From NCBI RefSeq assembly GCF_003148625.1, contig NZ_QGGO01000004.1, positions 185,995 through 249,994 on the forward strand: a DNA stretch of 64,000 bases, in the 5' to 3' direction. The position numbers were made by a program, and so were the translations under genes. Below the pieces are notes generated by a model. It was not told where the DNA came from and searched no databases. It worked only from the letters and a program-made list of their open reading frames with translations. Source of the stretch: Arcicella aurantiaca (GTDB taxonomy: Bacteria > Bacteroidota > Bacteroidia > Cytophagales > Spirosomataceae). Below, piece by piece: positions 17,530 through 26,474 of the stretch (positions are counted from its first letter, which is position 1; every line of letters begins with the position of its first letter).

Positions 17530-18048
17530 ATGAAAATAGTTCATACTTTTATTACAGGTTTATACTCCTTTAAATACGACGAGCAGGAAACAAATGAATT
17601 AGAGCGTTTGTTTGATGACTGGAACGATTTTGAATTTTTAGAAGAATTTTTCGATAATCATAAAAATGATTTAAAATATTTTGGATTGACCGTTGAATCT
17701 GCCATTGAAGAAACGATTAACGAAGCAAACCTTTTAGACAAGCTTTTACTGGATATTGCCGAAAGTAATTTTCAAACACTTGATGCTATTTTTAAACCAT
17801 TGAATAATTTAGAATTTAGAGCTGTCATTTTATCAAAGCAAAAGGCAAGACGAAGATGGTTGAGGTTATATGCAATAAAAATTGAGCCTAATTACTACGT
17901 TATTACAGGAGGTGCTATCAAGTTGACACATACGATGCAAGAAAGAGAACACACTAAAAATGAATTACTAAAATTAGAGAAATGCAGACAATACTTACAA
18001 TCAGAAGGTATTTTTGATTTAGATTCATTCAACGAATTAGATATTTAA
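17530..18048 (+). CDS. Putative toxin of an HTH-linked toxin-antitoxin pair
   Basis: This 172-residue protein is taken from ATG at 17530; a TTG nine bases earlier is less likely. The N-terminal 90 residues are acidic. The second half, with FRAVILSKQKARRRWLRLYA and NYYVITGGAIKLTHTMQERE, then an ELLKLEKCRQYL helix, resembles the RelE/HigB/Gp49-like fold, where a basic strand and a gain-of-hydrophobicity strand are followed by a helix. That match is weak. The gene is two bases before an HTH gene, which supports a toxin-antitoxin module with the toxin first. Confidence 0.55.
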   Translation: MKIVHTFITGLYSFKYDEQETNELERLFDDWNDFEFLEEFFDNHKNDLKYFGLTVESAIEETINEANLLDKLLLDIAESNFQTLDAIFKPLNNLEFRAVILSKQKARRRWLRLYAIKIEPNYYVITGGAIKLTHTMQEREHTKNELLKLEKCRQYLQSEGIFDLDSFNELDI

Positions 18049-18050
18049 CA

Positions 18051-18377
18051 ATGGAAAAGAGCAAAAATTTAGAAAAATTCTTAGGCTTGGTAAGTGATGA
18101 GAAGTCTGGTTTATTAGAAAAAATTCAATGGAGACAAGCCAATGAAGCATGGCGAGAACGCTCAGGAAAAATTGCGTTGAAAATACTGCGTAAATTGCGT
18201 GATAATAAAAGTAAAGACCAGTTTCCAAGCTCTCAAAAGGAGTTAGCAACATTACTAAAAATAAGCCCGCAACAAGTAAACAAAATCGTAAAAGGCTCAG
18301 AAAATTTAACGATTGAAACTATCTGCAAAATCGAAAATGTGTTAAATATTCACGTTTTTGAATATGAAATGGTATAA
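18051..18377 (+). CDS. HTH (XRE-type) protein, likely antitoxin
   Basis: This 108-residue protein starts two bases after the preceding gene ends. Residues 60-105, FPSSQKELATLLKISPQQVN then KIVKGSENLTIETICKIENV, form a clear XRE/Cro helix-turn-helix. The N-terminal 50 residues carry WRQANEAWRERSGKIALKIL, a helix that might contact the partner. It would bind its own promoter as HigA-type antitoxins do. No operator was seen in the short gap upstream of the pair. Confidence 0.75.
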   Translation: MEKSKNLEKFLGLVSDEKSGLLEKIQWRQANEAWRERSGKIALKILRKLRDNKSKDQFPSSQKELATLLKISPQQVNKIVKGSENLTIETICKIENVLNIHVFEYEMV

Positions 18378-18406
18378 AAAAAGGAGACCTAAATCTCCGT
18401 TTTTTA
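18375..18406. terminator. Bidirectional terminator between the HTH gene and the membrane cluster
   Basis: AAAAAAAGGAGA and TCTCC plus a T-run flank the loop CCTAAA. It is symmetrical enough to end both the HTH pair and the convergent membrane gene. Confidence 0.75.
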
Positions 18407-18407
18407 T

Positions 18408-19802
18408 TTATTCTCCATCCGAAAAATCCTCCGAAATCAATTTCCTCAATTGTTGATGTGGTCGCAGATTTGGGCGTTTTGAGAAAAGGGCTTTATCGCC
18501 AACATTGTTCTTTGCTCTGTTGGCTAAAGTGCTGGTATCGAAGTAGTTTTCTCTTACAAATTGATTCACTTCGTCGTCGTTGATAACGTCTCTTACCATT
18601 GAGCCTTTACCAAAACCATCGTTGTAAGCTCCAATTCTGGCATCGGTTTCTGCCAAACGAGTTTCGTTTTCAATGCTTTTTATTTCTTCTTGCAAGCTCT
18701 GTTTTTGGCTTTCTAAAGTCTCTAAATTAGGCAGTAATTTTAAGTCGTTTTCTAAAATATTTTTCTGAACAATTTGCTCCGACAATTCTACTTCAAAACC
18801 TTGTAATTCTGTCGTTAAACGTTTTTGTTCTTTTCGTAAACGCTTCAATTTGGGGTCAATTTGCAACCATCTTTGCCAATAACATTGCAAAACTGGAAAG
18901 GCAATTCCCAAACAAATTGCTCCTGCCAAAGCAAATAAAATTCCTGATAAAACAAACGATGCCAACGCCCAAGGACTGTTTACCAATTTTTCGTTTAAAA
19001 TATCAAAAGTCTTCATTTTTGCATCAATTTGCTGAGTCAACTCAGGAGATGGTGCAGCAGAAGGATTCAAGGGGTCAAAAGCCTGATTTTGAAGTTGTTT
19101 GATAGATTTATTTACGCCTTCTTTCATTTTGTCAGTCTTGAAAGCCTCGTATCTAAACCAACCCAAAATAAACAAAGTAGCTACTGCAAAAGCAACCGTA
19201 ATACCTTTAAACCAAGCATAAATACGCTTACTTTTTACCGAATTATTATCGGTATAAGGAGATTCAATCAAACGCTCGTAAGCAGGTTTTAGCAATACAG
19301 AAACCATTGCCAAGCCAATAGCAAAAGCCCAAGCTTCAAAATTATTACGAATATTGAGGGCATACGCCACAATTTCGTGCGAAATAATTAAATCGCCTGC
19401 CACAAAAGAAATACCTGCCAACAAATAAATTATCCCTGCAAAAAGCGAATATTTATGAGAAACAGACGTTCTTTTCTCCGAATACTGACGAATAGATTCC
19501 TGATTTTCAGCCAATAAAGTTTCAGTTCGGTCTTTATTTTTGCCCGCTAAATTAACTTTCAAAATACGGTCTTGAAGCGCATCGTAAGCCTCTTTGAAAC
19601 GCAATTTACAATGGTCAATAACCTTACCTAAGTCCGAAAGTTCTTGACGTTTTTCCGTTAATTGTCGGGTCAGCCATTCAAAATTCACCTGCGACGACAA
19701 ATAGCCTTCGTAAGTTTCCTTTTCAACTGATTCTAAACCGCTTTGATAGCCATGTTGAAAATCGTAGTTTTCTGTATGTGATTGCTCTTTATTTTCGTTC
19801 AT
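18408..19802 (-). CDS. Coiled-coil membrane protein, unrecognised
   Basis: This 464-residue protein was not recognised. It has an N-terminal coiled coil (about residues 45-110) and four membrane segments (about 122-150, 158-176, 195-215 and 278-305). A second coiled coil, rich in Leu, Glu and Lys, spans about 318-395, followed by a polar tail with FVRENYFDTSTLANRAKNN. The layout coil - four membrane segments - coil is shared with the protein at 20.4-21.5 kb, although the sequences are not obviously alike. It overlaps the upstream gene by 14 bases, so the two are probably co-transcribed. Confidence 0.75.
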   Translation of the reverse strand: MNENKEQSHTENYDFQHGYQSGLESVEKETYEGYLSSQVNFEWLTRQLTEKRQELSDLGKVIDHCKLRFKEAYDALQDRILKVNLAGKNKDRTETLLAENQESIRQYSEKRTSVSHKYSLFAGIIYLLAGISFVAGDLIISHEIVAYALNIRNNFEAWAFAIGLAMVSVLLKPAYERLIESPYTDNNSVKSKRIYAWFKGITVAFAVATLFILGWFRYEAFKTDKMKEGVNKSIKQLQNQAFDPLNPSAAPSPELTQQIDAKMKTFDILNEKLVNSPWALASFVLSGILFALAGAICLGIAFPVLQCYWQRWLQIDPKLKRLRKEQKRLTTELQGFEVELSEQIVQKNILENDLKLLPNLETLESQKQSLQEEIKSIENETRLAETDARIGAYNDGFGKGSMVRDVINDDEVNQFVRENYFDTSTLANRAKNNVGDKALFSKRPNLRPHQQLRKLISEDFSDGE

Positions 19803-20223
19803 TGTCTTTCAAAATTGCGTATTTTTTTATGTCGTTTTTCGTAAATATATCAAGCATATCCACGATGTCTTTATATTTTTCATCCTCACTTAAATACAAC
19901 GATATTACAACATTATCCTTCCCTATCTGTTTTATTAATGGGGTGACTTCTTTAACAAATGCCTGATAATCAATAGGTAATGGATTAGACAATTTTGATT
20001 TTATCGTTTTGTAAGTAAACTCATGATTTTCCATAAGTTTGATTTTAATTACATATTTTTCAGGTACTTCAGTTTGCTTTCCACCTTCGGGAATATGTAT
20101 TTGTGTTGCTAATGGTTTTTCTATTGTATTGATGAGCGTAAAATAATTTACAGCACCTACAATAACATAAATCAATGCCAATGTTCCTAATATGCCAAAA
20201 ATGACAACTGTGTATTTTTTCAT
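19789..20223 (-). CDS. Single-pass membrane-anchored protein, unrecognised
   Basis: This 144-residue protein has one N-terminal membrane segment (about residues 5-27), then a soluble domain with KYVIKIKLMENHEFTYKTIK and DNVVISLYLSEDEKYKDIVD. The soluble domain resembles a small alpha/beta unit such as those of biopolymer-transport (ExbD-type) proteins, including an I-x-L-Y-L-x-x-D-x-x strand and the following helix. This is only a resemblance. It overlaps the next gene by 14 bases and is therefore likely part of the same unit. Confidence 0.65.
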   Translation of the reverse strand: MKKYTVVIFGILGTLALIYVIVGAVNYFTLINTIEKPLATQIHIPEGGKQTEVPEKYVIKIKLMENHEFTYKTIKSKLSNPLPIDYQAFVKEVTPLIKQIGKDNVVISLYLSEDEKYKDIVDMLDIFTKNDIKKYAILKDNERK

Positions 20224-20261
20224 GGTGTATAATAATTTTATGATTGTAGTTAAAATTAGTC

Positions 20262-20412
20262 GCTTGCCTCTGGCGAGTGACGACTATTCTTCGGCTTCAA
20301 GCCGTAGTATAAGTCAAAATGGCTGGAAGCCTAATAATACTGGTCATTCGCCAGAGGCAAGCAACCTAAATGAAACTTGCCTTGCTTAAACTCACTTACA
20401 GGTTAAAACCTG
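20262..20412. repeat. REP-like inverted repeat with nested hairpins
   Basis: GCTTGCCTCTGGCGAGTGA at 20262-20280 and TCATTCGCCAGAGGCAAGC at 20344-20362 are reverse complements with one mismatch. Inside are CGGCTT-CA-AGCCG and GGCTGGAAGCC. Just right of it, ACAGGTT-AA-AACCTGT followed by GCTAC (20398-20417) is built like the GTAACACAG family with another core. GGCTGGAAGCCTA-TAATACT recurs at 53816. Confidence 0.8.
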
Positions 20413-20414
20413 TG

Positions 20415-21509
20415 CTACATTTCCTCCCCACCCAAAATCTCTTTCATCTGCCTACCACTCAAACGATTACGATATTGTGTTGCTAAAAGATATTCACTTT
20501 CAAATACCTTAATGAGCATATCTCTTTGAGCTTTTATCTTGGAATTTTGGGTGCTTAATTTGGTTAATTCTGGTAAAACATCTTGCTTTTCTTGACGATG
20601 TTTTTCTATTTCTGTTTTATGTTTTTCTATTTCTGTTTCCCAATCAGCTACCTTTTTTATTTTATCTTTTTGTAATTGATTTCTCTTTTGGAAAATGGTT
20701 AAATCATCTTTCAAAACCGTTAAATTTCCCAACAATAATTTACCCGAAAACATGAATAAAAAGAAAATAAACCCAAACAAAGCAAATGATTTCATGGGTG
20801 ATTGCGTTGCATAAATCTGTGCAAAAACAAAAAATGCAGAAGCTAAAGGCATTCCAATTTCTTCTAAAAGGCGTTTCCAATTACTTTCTTTTACGTCATC
20901 ATGCAGAAAAGAAATTCTGCCGAAAAGGTTAAACATTCCTGCCATAAAAACCCCTGCGGCAATTAATTGGCTTTGCTGAAATTGTCCACGTAAAGATTCT
21001 TCAATCAAAAAGTAATTTCCCACTGCAATTCCACACGCTAACAATAAACCAACGGTTGTTCTTGGTAAATGATGTTGTTCGGTAAATTCCTGACTTTTAA
21101 GGTCTTGAATCTTTTGTTCTAACTCTTTAACCAAACTTTCCTTTTCGTTTATCCAATAATTTAGCTCACCTATTTTCTCTTCTTTTTGTTCAATAACACG
21201 GTCAGTTTCAGCCGTTTGTTGAGCAAAATAATGCTTAATGATAGAGATTTTTTCGTCGGGATTTGAGCCTGAAAGTCCAAAAATAACGCCTTCATCTCGT
21301 AAAATATCTTGATTGATGAGCCAATCTGGTTCACGAAAATCTGCGGTTTGTACTTGCGAAGTAGGTAAATTTACAAATTCTACCACTTCCGTATCTTCAC
21401 GGACAACTTCAGTAGCAGGCAATAGTTCTACCGACGGCTCTACGACGTTCTTATTTTTATCTGCCAAAGGCAACTTAAATATGGACTTAATTTTATCTAA
21501 AACGGACAT
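20415..21509 (-). CDS. Coiled-coil membrane protein, unrecognised
   Basis: Taken from MSVLDKIKSIFKLPLADKNK, which gives 364 residues. An in-frame extension of 20 residues is possible but unlikely. The first 150 residues end in a coiled coil (about 110-145). Four membrane segments follow (about 150-170, 180-205, 220-240 and 245-265), then a second coiled coil rich in Lys, Glu and Gln (about 280-340). The tail ends LSGRQMKEILGGEEM. The architecture mirrors the first gene of the cluster. No enzyme motif was seen. Confidence 0.72.
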   Translation of the reverse strand: MSVLDKIKSIFKLPLADKNKNVVEPSVELLPATEVVREDTEVVEFVNLPTSQVQTADFREPDWLINQDILRDEGVIFGLSGSNPDEKISIIKHYFAQQTAETDRVIEQKEEKIGELNYWINEKESLVKELEQKIQDLKSQEFTEQHHLPRTTVGLLLACGIAVGNYFLIEESLRGQFQQSQLIAAGVFMAGMFNLFGRISFLHDDVKESNWKRLLEEIGMPLASAFFVFAQIYATQSPMKSFALFGFIFFLFMFSGKLLLGNLTVLKDDLTIFQKRNQLQKDKIKKVADWETEIEKHKTEIEKHRQEKQDVLPELTKLSTQNSKIKAQRDMLIKVFESEYLLATQYRNRLSGRQMKEILGGEEM

Positions 21510-21600
21510 TGACAGTTTGAATATTTGGACGTGGAGCTTAAAATTGAAGAAAAATCTCCGATTAGCCAACGAAAATATGAAGAATGGCTATTTTAAGGAA

Positions 21601-22161
21601 CTAAACAGAGCCAATTAGCCCTAAAATGGTAAACGCTAAGCCAATAAAGGCAGCAAGTCCGCCTACAACTCCTAAACCAAAAATGGCTAATACAATACCG
21701 ATTCCTAACAAAATTAAACCGATTTTCAAGAATGGACTTAAATCCCTAAAGCCAGATGGTTTGGCTGTATTTGCCATTTTTTTCTGTAATTTTTTGAAAA
21801 TAATTTTCTGAGCGAAATTCATTTTTACGACTTTGGTATTGGCTTTTACTTCGTTGGAAGGTTGCTCAACTTTAGCTAAAAATTGCTTTACTTCTTTCTC
21901 GTATTTGGTGTTTTTTACGGCATTTTCCAAAGCAACAACTTCTGAATTTGAAGCTACTAAAGTTGGCTTTACGCTTTCAATTGAGGGAGTTTCTGAAACA
22001 GTAGCAACAGTTGGCACTACATTGGGTTTTACTTCTGGCTGAATTGTCGATTTTACAGCATGAGTTTGAGAAACAACCGTAAAATATCCTTTTTGATGTG
22101 TACAAGATTGAGCAATTGCTAAAATTGAAATTATGGCTAAGATTAGTTTAGATGAACGCAT
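21601..22161 (-). CDS. Small lipoprotein with C-terminal hydrophobic hairpin
   Basis: This 186-residue protein has a signal ending at Cys20 (LAIAQSC), a Pro/Val/Thr-rich linker (about 45-110) and a basic helix IIFKKLQKKM. Two glycine-rich hydrophobic segments follow at the end (about 142-160 and 163-183). Small lipoproteins with a Gly-rich C-terminal membrane hairpin are frequent in Bacteroidota and their role is not known. It is the first gene of the minus-strand cluster that ends at 18.4 kb, 91 bases upstream of the coiled-coil gene. Confidence 0.75.
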   Translation of the reverse strand: MRSSKLILAIISILAIAQSCTHQKGYFTVVSQTHAVKSTIQPEVKPNVVPTVATVSETPSIESVKPTLVASNSEVVALENAVKNTKYEKEVKQFLAKVEQPSNEVKANTKVVKMNFAQKIIFKKLQKKMANTAKPSGFRDLSPFLKIGLILLGIGIVLAIFGLGVVGGLAAFIGLAFTILGLIGSV

Positions 22162-22227
22162 GATGAATTAAGGTTTGTATGTTTATTTTTTTCAACGATA
22201 AATGGCTTAAAAGATTATTTCAGAACT

Positions 22228-22325
22228 ATGATTTATTTGATGAATTGATGTTAAGGTTCTTCTTACAATATAATCTGGAAATCAGGATTATCAGATTTTC
22301 ATCATTCTAAAATCAATAAATCATA
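22228..22325. repeat. Dispersed imperfect inverted repeat, copy 1 (ATGATTTA...TAAATCAT)
   Basis: AACTATGATTTATTTGATGA on the left and TCATCATTCTAAAATC with TAAATCAT on the right form imperfect arms about 30 bases long. A related and better-kept copy is at 50214-50296. Confidence 0.65.
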
Positions 22326-22341
22326 ATGCTCTTCGTTGAGA

Positions 22342-22376
22342 CAAAAAATGCCCACAAACTACATTTGCAGGCATTT
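22342..22376 (-). terminator. Terminator after clpX
   Basis: On the minus strand AAATGCCTGCAAAT pairs with GTTTGTGGGCATTT, followed by TTTTGT. It is 24 bases past the clpX stop codon. Confidence 0.8.
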
Positions 22377-22399
22377 CTGATAAAATCTTTTGATAACTT

Positions 22400-23644
22400 T
22401 TACGCCGCTTTCTTCATTTTATGAAATACCGTGCGTTCAAATTTCTCACGAGCATACGGAAGCGTAATGGTCAAATGTTTAATATCTGTTTGAGACGGCA
22501 ATTCAAACATGGCATCTGTAATAATTGCTTCACAGATTGAACGCAAACCTCTTGCCCCTAATTTATATTCCATCGCTTGGTCAACGATATATTCTAAAGC
22601 TGCTTTTTCAAATTCCAAATCAATACCTTCCATCTTGAAAAGTTTATGATATTGCTTGGTAAGTGCATTTTTAGGGTCAGTCAAAATCGTTAATAAGGTA
22701 TCTTTCGTTAGAGGATTCAAGAATGTAACCACTGGCAAACGCCCTAATAATTCTGGAATTAAACCAAACGATTTTAAATCTTGCGACGTGATATAACGCA
22801 TTAAATGATTATCATCAAATTCTTCAAAGAAATTATCATCTGAACTAAATCCAATCGGTTGCGTATTTAATCTCTTTGAAATATGTCTTTGAATACCATC
22901 AAATGCACCTCCACAAATGAAAAGGATATTTTCGGTATTAATCGGAATCATTTTTTGGTCGGGGTGCTTACGTCCGCCTTGTGGTGGACAGTTTACGACC
23001 GCACCTTCCAACAGTTTCAAAAGTGCCTGTTGTACCCCTTCGCCCGATACGTCACGAGTGATTGATGGATTATCAGATTTACGAGCAATTTTATCAATTT
23101 CATCAATAAATACGATACCCATTTCTGCTTTGGCTACGTCATAATCAGCCGATTGAAGCAAACGTGTCAGGATACTTTCTACGTCTTCGCCCACATAACC
23201 AGCCTCAGTCACAACCGTTGCATCGGCAATACAGAAAGGCACTTGCAACATTTTGGCGATAGTACGAGCCATGTAGGTTTTGCCTGTTCCCGTTTCACCC
23301 ACCATGATAATATTTGATTTTTCAATGTAAATATCATCTTCTTTTACTTTGGGTTGCATCAATCTTTTGTAATGATTATACACTGCAACACAAAGATGGC
23401 GTTTGGCTTCGTCTTGACCAATTACGTATTTGTCGATATAATTTTTCATTTCAATTGGCTTAATCAATTGAAATTTAGGCGTTTTCTTTTGTTTTTGTTT
23501 TTCAGAATGAAGTTCCGTCTGCACGACCTGATACGCCTGCGACACACAGTCGCTACAAATATGTCCGTCCATACCTTCCATCAACAAAGGCACTTCACGT
23601 TGAGAACGCCCGCACAGGACGCAATAAGGTTGTTGTTGTTTCAT
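22400..23644 (-). CDS. clpX: ATP-dependent Clp protease ATP-binding subunit ClpX
   Basis: This 414-residue AAA+ unfoldase feeds substrates to ClpP. The N-terminal zinc finger has Cys8, Cys11, Cys30 and Cys33. Walker A GETGTGKT is at 116-123 and Walker B VFIDEID at 178-184. The pore loop GYVGEDVE, the IGF loop region LNTQPIGF and the arginine finger [11 protein letters not shown] are all present. It follows clpP on the same strand 153 bases downstream, with a hairpin between them that should lower read-through. Confidence 0.97.
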   Translation of the reverse strand: MKQQQPYCVLCGRSQREVPLLMEGMDGHICSDCVSQAYQVVQTELHSEKQKQKKTPKFQLIKPIEMKNYIDKYVIGQDEAKRHLCVAVYNHYKRLMQPKVKEDDIYIEKSNIIMVGETGTGKTYMARTIAKMLQVPFCIADATVVTEAGYVGEDVESILTRLLQSADYDVAKAEMGIVFIDEIDKIARKSDNPSITRDVSGEGVQQALLKLLEGAVVNCPPQGGRKHPDQKMIPINTENILFICGGAFDGIQRHISKRLNTQPIGFSSDDNFFEEFDDNHLMRYITSQDLKSFGLIPELLGRLPVVTFLNPLTKDTLLTILTDPKNALTKQYHKLFKMEGIDLEFEKAALEYIVDQAMEYKLGARGLRSICEAIITDAMFELPSQTDIKHLTITLPYAREKFERTVFHKMKKAA

Positions 23645-23650
23645 ATTGTT

Positions 23651-23681
23651 TAGCTTTGAGCTATGAGCTTTAAGCTATGAG
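23651..23681. repeat. Short direct word repeat upstream of clpX
   Basis: TAGCTTTGAGCTATGAG and CTTTAAGCTATGAG are near-copies lying just before the clpX start. It belongs to the same general type of word repeats found in many gaps of this window. Confidence 0.55.
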
Positions 23682-23718
23682 TTTTTTTGAAGACACAAAA
23701 TTACTGAATTTTAAACGA

Positions 23719-23757
23719 AAAATGCTTACCTCTTTGCTGGAAAGAAGTAAGCATTTT
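23719..23757 (-). terminator. Hairpin between clpP and clpX
   Basis: GAAAATGCTTAC pairs with GTAAGCATTTTC, with an inner CTTCTTT/AAAGAGG extension. It ends the clpP transcript or tunes read-through into clpX. Confidence 0.75.
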
Positions 23758-23797
23758 CACTTGACCAATAACTAATAACCAGTTATCAAGAACTAAC

Positions 23798-24511
23798 CTA
23801 CGCTCTTGTCAAAACCTCATCAATCAAACCATATTCTTTCGCTTCTTCTGCACGCATCCAGTAGTCACGGTCTGAATCTCTTTCGATTTCTTCAAAAGTT
23901 TTTCCTGAGTGATGAGCCAAGATTTCGTACAATTCTTTACGAATTTTCACGATTTCACGAGCCGTAATTTCAATATCACGAGATTGTCCTTGAGCTCCGC
24001 CCGAAGGTTGGTGAATCATGATACGTGCGTGTGGCAATGCTGAACGCTTACCTGCTGTACCACCTGCCAATAAAACCGCACCCATTGATGCCGCCAACGA
24101 TGTACAAATTGTAGAAACGTCAGGACGGATATAGTGCATGGTGTCATAAATTCCAAGACCTGCATAAACCGAACCACCTGGCGAGTTAATGTACATCATA
24201 ATGTCTTTTTTGGCATCTGTTGATTCCATAAATAACATTTGAGCTACAATGATATTTGCCATATAATCATCCACAGGAACACCCATGAAGATAATTCTGT
24301 CCATGATTAAACGAGAGAATACATCAATCTGAGCAAAACGCATTGGACGCTCTTCGATGATGTATTGAGTCATATCTTCAATAAATGGGCGACTTGTACC
24401 ACCAATATTATTTGCCTGATTCATGTATTGGTCAACTGCCAAGCCGTTCAAACCTCTATGATGTACGGCGTATTTTCTGAATTCTTCTGAACTTAATTCT
24501 TTTGGAAACAT
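23798..24511 (-). CDS. clpP: ATP-dependent Clp protease proteolytic subunit ClpP
   Basis: This 237-residue serine protease assembles into the barrel that works with ClpX. Ser142 in LAASMGAV, His167 in MIHQPSGG and Asp216 in SDRDYW form the triad. The N-terminal extension of about 25 residues before the canonical core may be processed. No trigger-factor gene precedes it, as it does in many bacteria. A 304-base gap with no gene lies upstream and should carry its promoter. Confidence 0.97.
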   Translation of the reverse strand: MFPKELSSEEFRKYAVHHRGLNGLAVDQYMNQANNIGGTSRPFIEDMTQYIIEERPMRFAQIDVFSRLIMDRIIFMGVPVDDYMANIIVAQMLFMESTDAKKDIMMYINSPGGSVYAGLGIYDTMHYIRPDVSTICTSLAASMGAVLLAGGTAGKRSALPHARIMIHQPSGGAQGQSRDIEITAREIVKIRKELYEILAHHSGKTFEEIERDSDRDYWMRAEEAKEYGLIDEVLTRA

Positions 24512-24815
24512 ATTTTTTAATTAGATTTATGTAATGTGATTTTTTAAGTCTAAAATTTATCTTCTCATCAATAACTTACTGAATACGCAAATAGTTCGAG
24601 CGTAAAAACTTGAAACTTATCTGAACGACAATTGTGTTATCGAAAAAACTTCGACAGCAAAGATGCAAAAACTATGAAATAATTGTTGTCAGTTTTACAG
24701 AGAATTTATCAGAAAAAATGATTTTGCTTTATAAAGCAAGAAAAAAAGTTTCCCAAAAACCTATAAATCAAACATTTATTATAAAATATTCTTTAAAATC
24801 AACATTTGAAAAATT
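24512..24815. other. Divergent promoter region of clpP and the XRE regulator
   Basis: These 304 bases between divergent starts hold no real gene; a frame at 24634 has no family features. On the minus strand GCATCTTTGC (about 24653-24663) is one mismatch from TAnnTTTGC and may be the -7 element of clpP, roughly 140 bases before its start. Confidence 0.45.
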
Positions 24816-25193
24816 ATGGAAATCGGAGAAAAAATACGTTATGCTCGCCTTTCAAAAGGCTATTCTCAGGAAAATATGGCTGATTTCTTAGGAATATCAA
24901 CCTCCGCTTATGGCGATATTGAACGAAATAAAACAGAACTAACCCTGAGCAGAGCTAAAAAGTTAGCGGATATTCTCAAAATTAGTATTTTAGAATTATT
25001 AGGCGAAGAAATTCAAACGCCTGAAGTTTTGCCCAATCCACAAAAAACAGATTTGGAGTTACTAAAAGAAGAAACTGAGAAACTCAGAGCCGAAACCAAT
25101 TATTGGCGAGAAAAATTTGAACATCAAGTAACCATAGAAGCCTTTCAGATGATACAAAGTCAGTTCCAAAGAGAGAAAATTGGGTTTCGTTAA
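24816..25193 (+). CDS. XRE-family transcriptional regulator with coiled-coil tail
   Basis: This 125-residue protein begins MEIGEKIRYARLSKGYSQEN followed by MADFLGISTSAYGDIERNKT, a complete Cro/C1-type helix-turn-helix in residues 6-60. The rest (75-125), with LELLKEETEKLRAETNYWRE, is a coiled coil probably for pairing. The start was chosen because the HTH begins immediately after it. Target genes cannot be predicted. It is a single gene followed by a terminator. Confidence 0.88.
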   Translation: MEIGEKIRYARLSKGYSQENMADFLGISTSAYGDIERNKTELTLSRAKKLADILKISILELLGEEIQTPEVLPNPQKTDLELLKEETEKLRAETNYWREKFEHQVTIEAFQMIQSQFQREKIGFR

Positions 25194-25269
25194 ATTAAGA
25201 ATGTAATTAAGCAGAAGCGACCGTCGCTACTTAATTACCAATTTTCAAATCACCAATCACCACATACTT

Positions 25270-25303
25270 AAAATCCTGATAGTCGTTTGATTGTCAGGAT
25301 TTT
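25270..25303 (+). terminator. Terminator after the XRE gene
   Basis: AAAATCCTGA pairs with TCAGGATTTT around a 14-base loop, then AATTTTGATTT. Confidence 0.75.
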
Positions 25304-25410
25304 AATTTTGATTTAATTATATTTGAAATGATTATCGGAAGATTTCAAATAACACATTGATTTTCAAAACAATAACCTATTTTTAATATTTAGTAATACA
25401 GATAAAACCC

Positions 25411-26382
25411 ATGAAAAATATCTTTATCCTTACTTTAATCTATTCATTTTTTTGGTCTTGCAGTGGACCAGACCCCGAACCCGGAGACGCTCCTTTGCCT
25501 GCTGCCAATGGTAAGCTAACTATTAAATTTACCGATAGTCGTTTGGAAACTAAGCCAGATATTACACTTTCGAATAATGATGTAATTTCGATTTCTTTTA
25601 ATATCAAAAAAGGAAGTGATGGAGGAAAACCCGTTAAAATGGCGGCTTATGTGACTAATAATCCAGAAAAAATTGGCACATTATTATTGGATAACATTCG
25701 TCTAAAAAATACAGATGAACAAACTCGAAGTTTGGAATTGACTTTACCATCTGTGGGAACGACGGTTTATCGTGTTTTTTATGTGGACATTACCGACGAC
25801 AAAGGCAATATTTCTCGCAAAGGTATTAATCTCATTCCTTCTGCAATAGACCAAATATCTTCATTTAGTAATGTTACGTTGGGTGTTCAAACGAGCAACA
25901 ACGCCACCCGTTTTTCAGCAACCACTGGCGATTTATATACTGCCTGCGATTTAGATTCTAACTTAAATTTCGTTGATATTTCTTATGCAACCATTGGCTC
26001 TCCTTCAATTAAACCTACATTTTTATCAAATCCACGAAGAAGTGCTTTAGGTTTGGGCAATACCGTTACGGACAAAAACTGTTCTGGTGTATTAACCAAC
26101 GGAGGAACAACGGTTTACTACGCTCCAACGAATATTAGTATAGATTGGATAACAGTCAGCGATATTGTTTTGAATAATTTAGCGATTTCTACAACTACGC
26201 AAGATTTGGCTATTGAAGCAGGTAAAATCTATATGTTTCAGCATACAAGAACTACCAGAGACGGGAAAAATGTTACTCGCAAAGGACTTATTAAAGTAAA
26301 TACCATCAGCAATACAACATCAACAAGTGGGAATACTTTAACCTCAGGATTGGTTAATTTTGATGTGAAAATTCAGAGGTGA
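25411..26382 (+). CDS. Lipoprotein, function unknown
   Basis: This 323-residue protein has a short signal ending at Cys17 (SFFWSCSGPD), followed by a Pro/Glu linker. The rest is beta-rich, with IKFTDSRLETKPDITLSNND and EQTRSLELTLPSVGTTVYRV suggesting two Ig-like domains (about 35-145 and 150-320). No enzyme motif was seen. It lies alone between the XRE gene and a convergent GNAT gene. I do not recognise the family. Confidence 0.7.
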   Translation: MKNIFILTLIYSFFWSCSGPDPEPGDAPLPAANGKLTIKFTDSRLETKPDITLSNNDVISISFNIKKGSDGGKPVKMAAYVTNNPEKIGTLLLDNIRLKNTDEQTRSLELTLPSVGTTVYRVFYVDITDDKGNISRKGINLIPSAIDQISSFSNVTLGVQTSNNATRFSATTGDLYTACDLDSNLNFVDISYATIGSPSIKPTFLSNPRRSALGLGNTVTDKNCSGVLTNGGTTVYYAPTNISIDWITVSDIVLNNLAISTTTQDLAIEAGKIYMFQHTRTTRDGKNVTRKGLIKVNTISNTTSTSGNTLTSGLVNFDVKIQR

Positions 26383-26474
26383 GAAGATTAGAGAATAGAG
26401 ATTAGCATCGTTTGTTGGAATTAGTTCCGTTTGGGAAGCTAATTTTGGGGTTATTTTTGAATTACAAATCACCA

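Noticed and set aside
24634-24891. 85-residue frame overlapping the XRE gene
   Set aside because: It overlaps the start of a clear HTH gene in another frame and has no family features.
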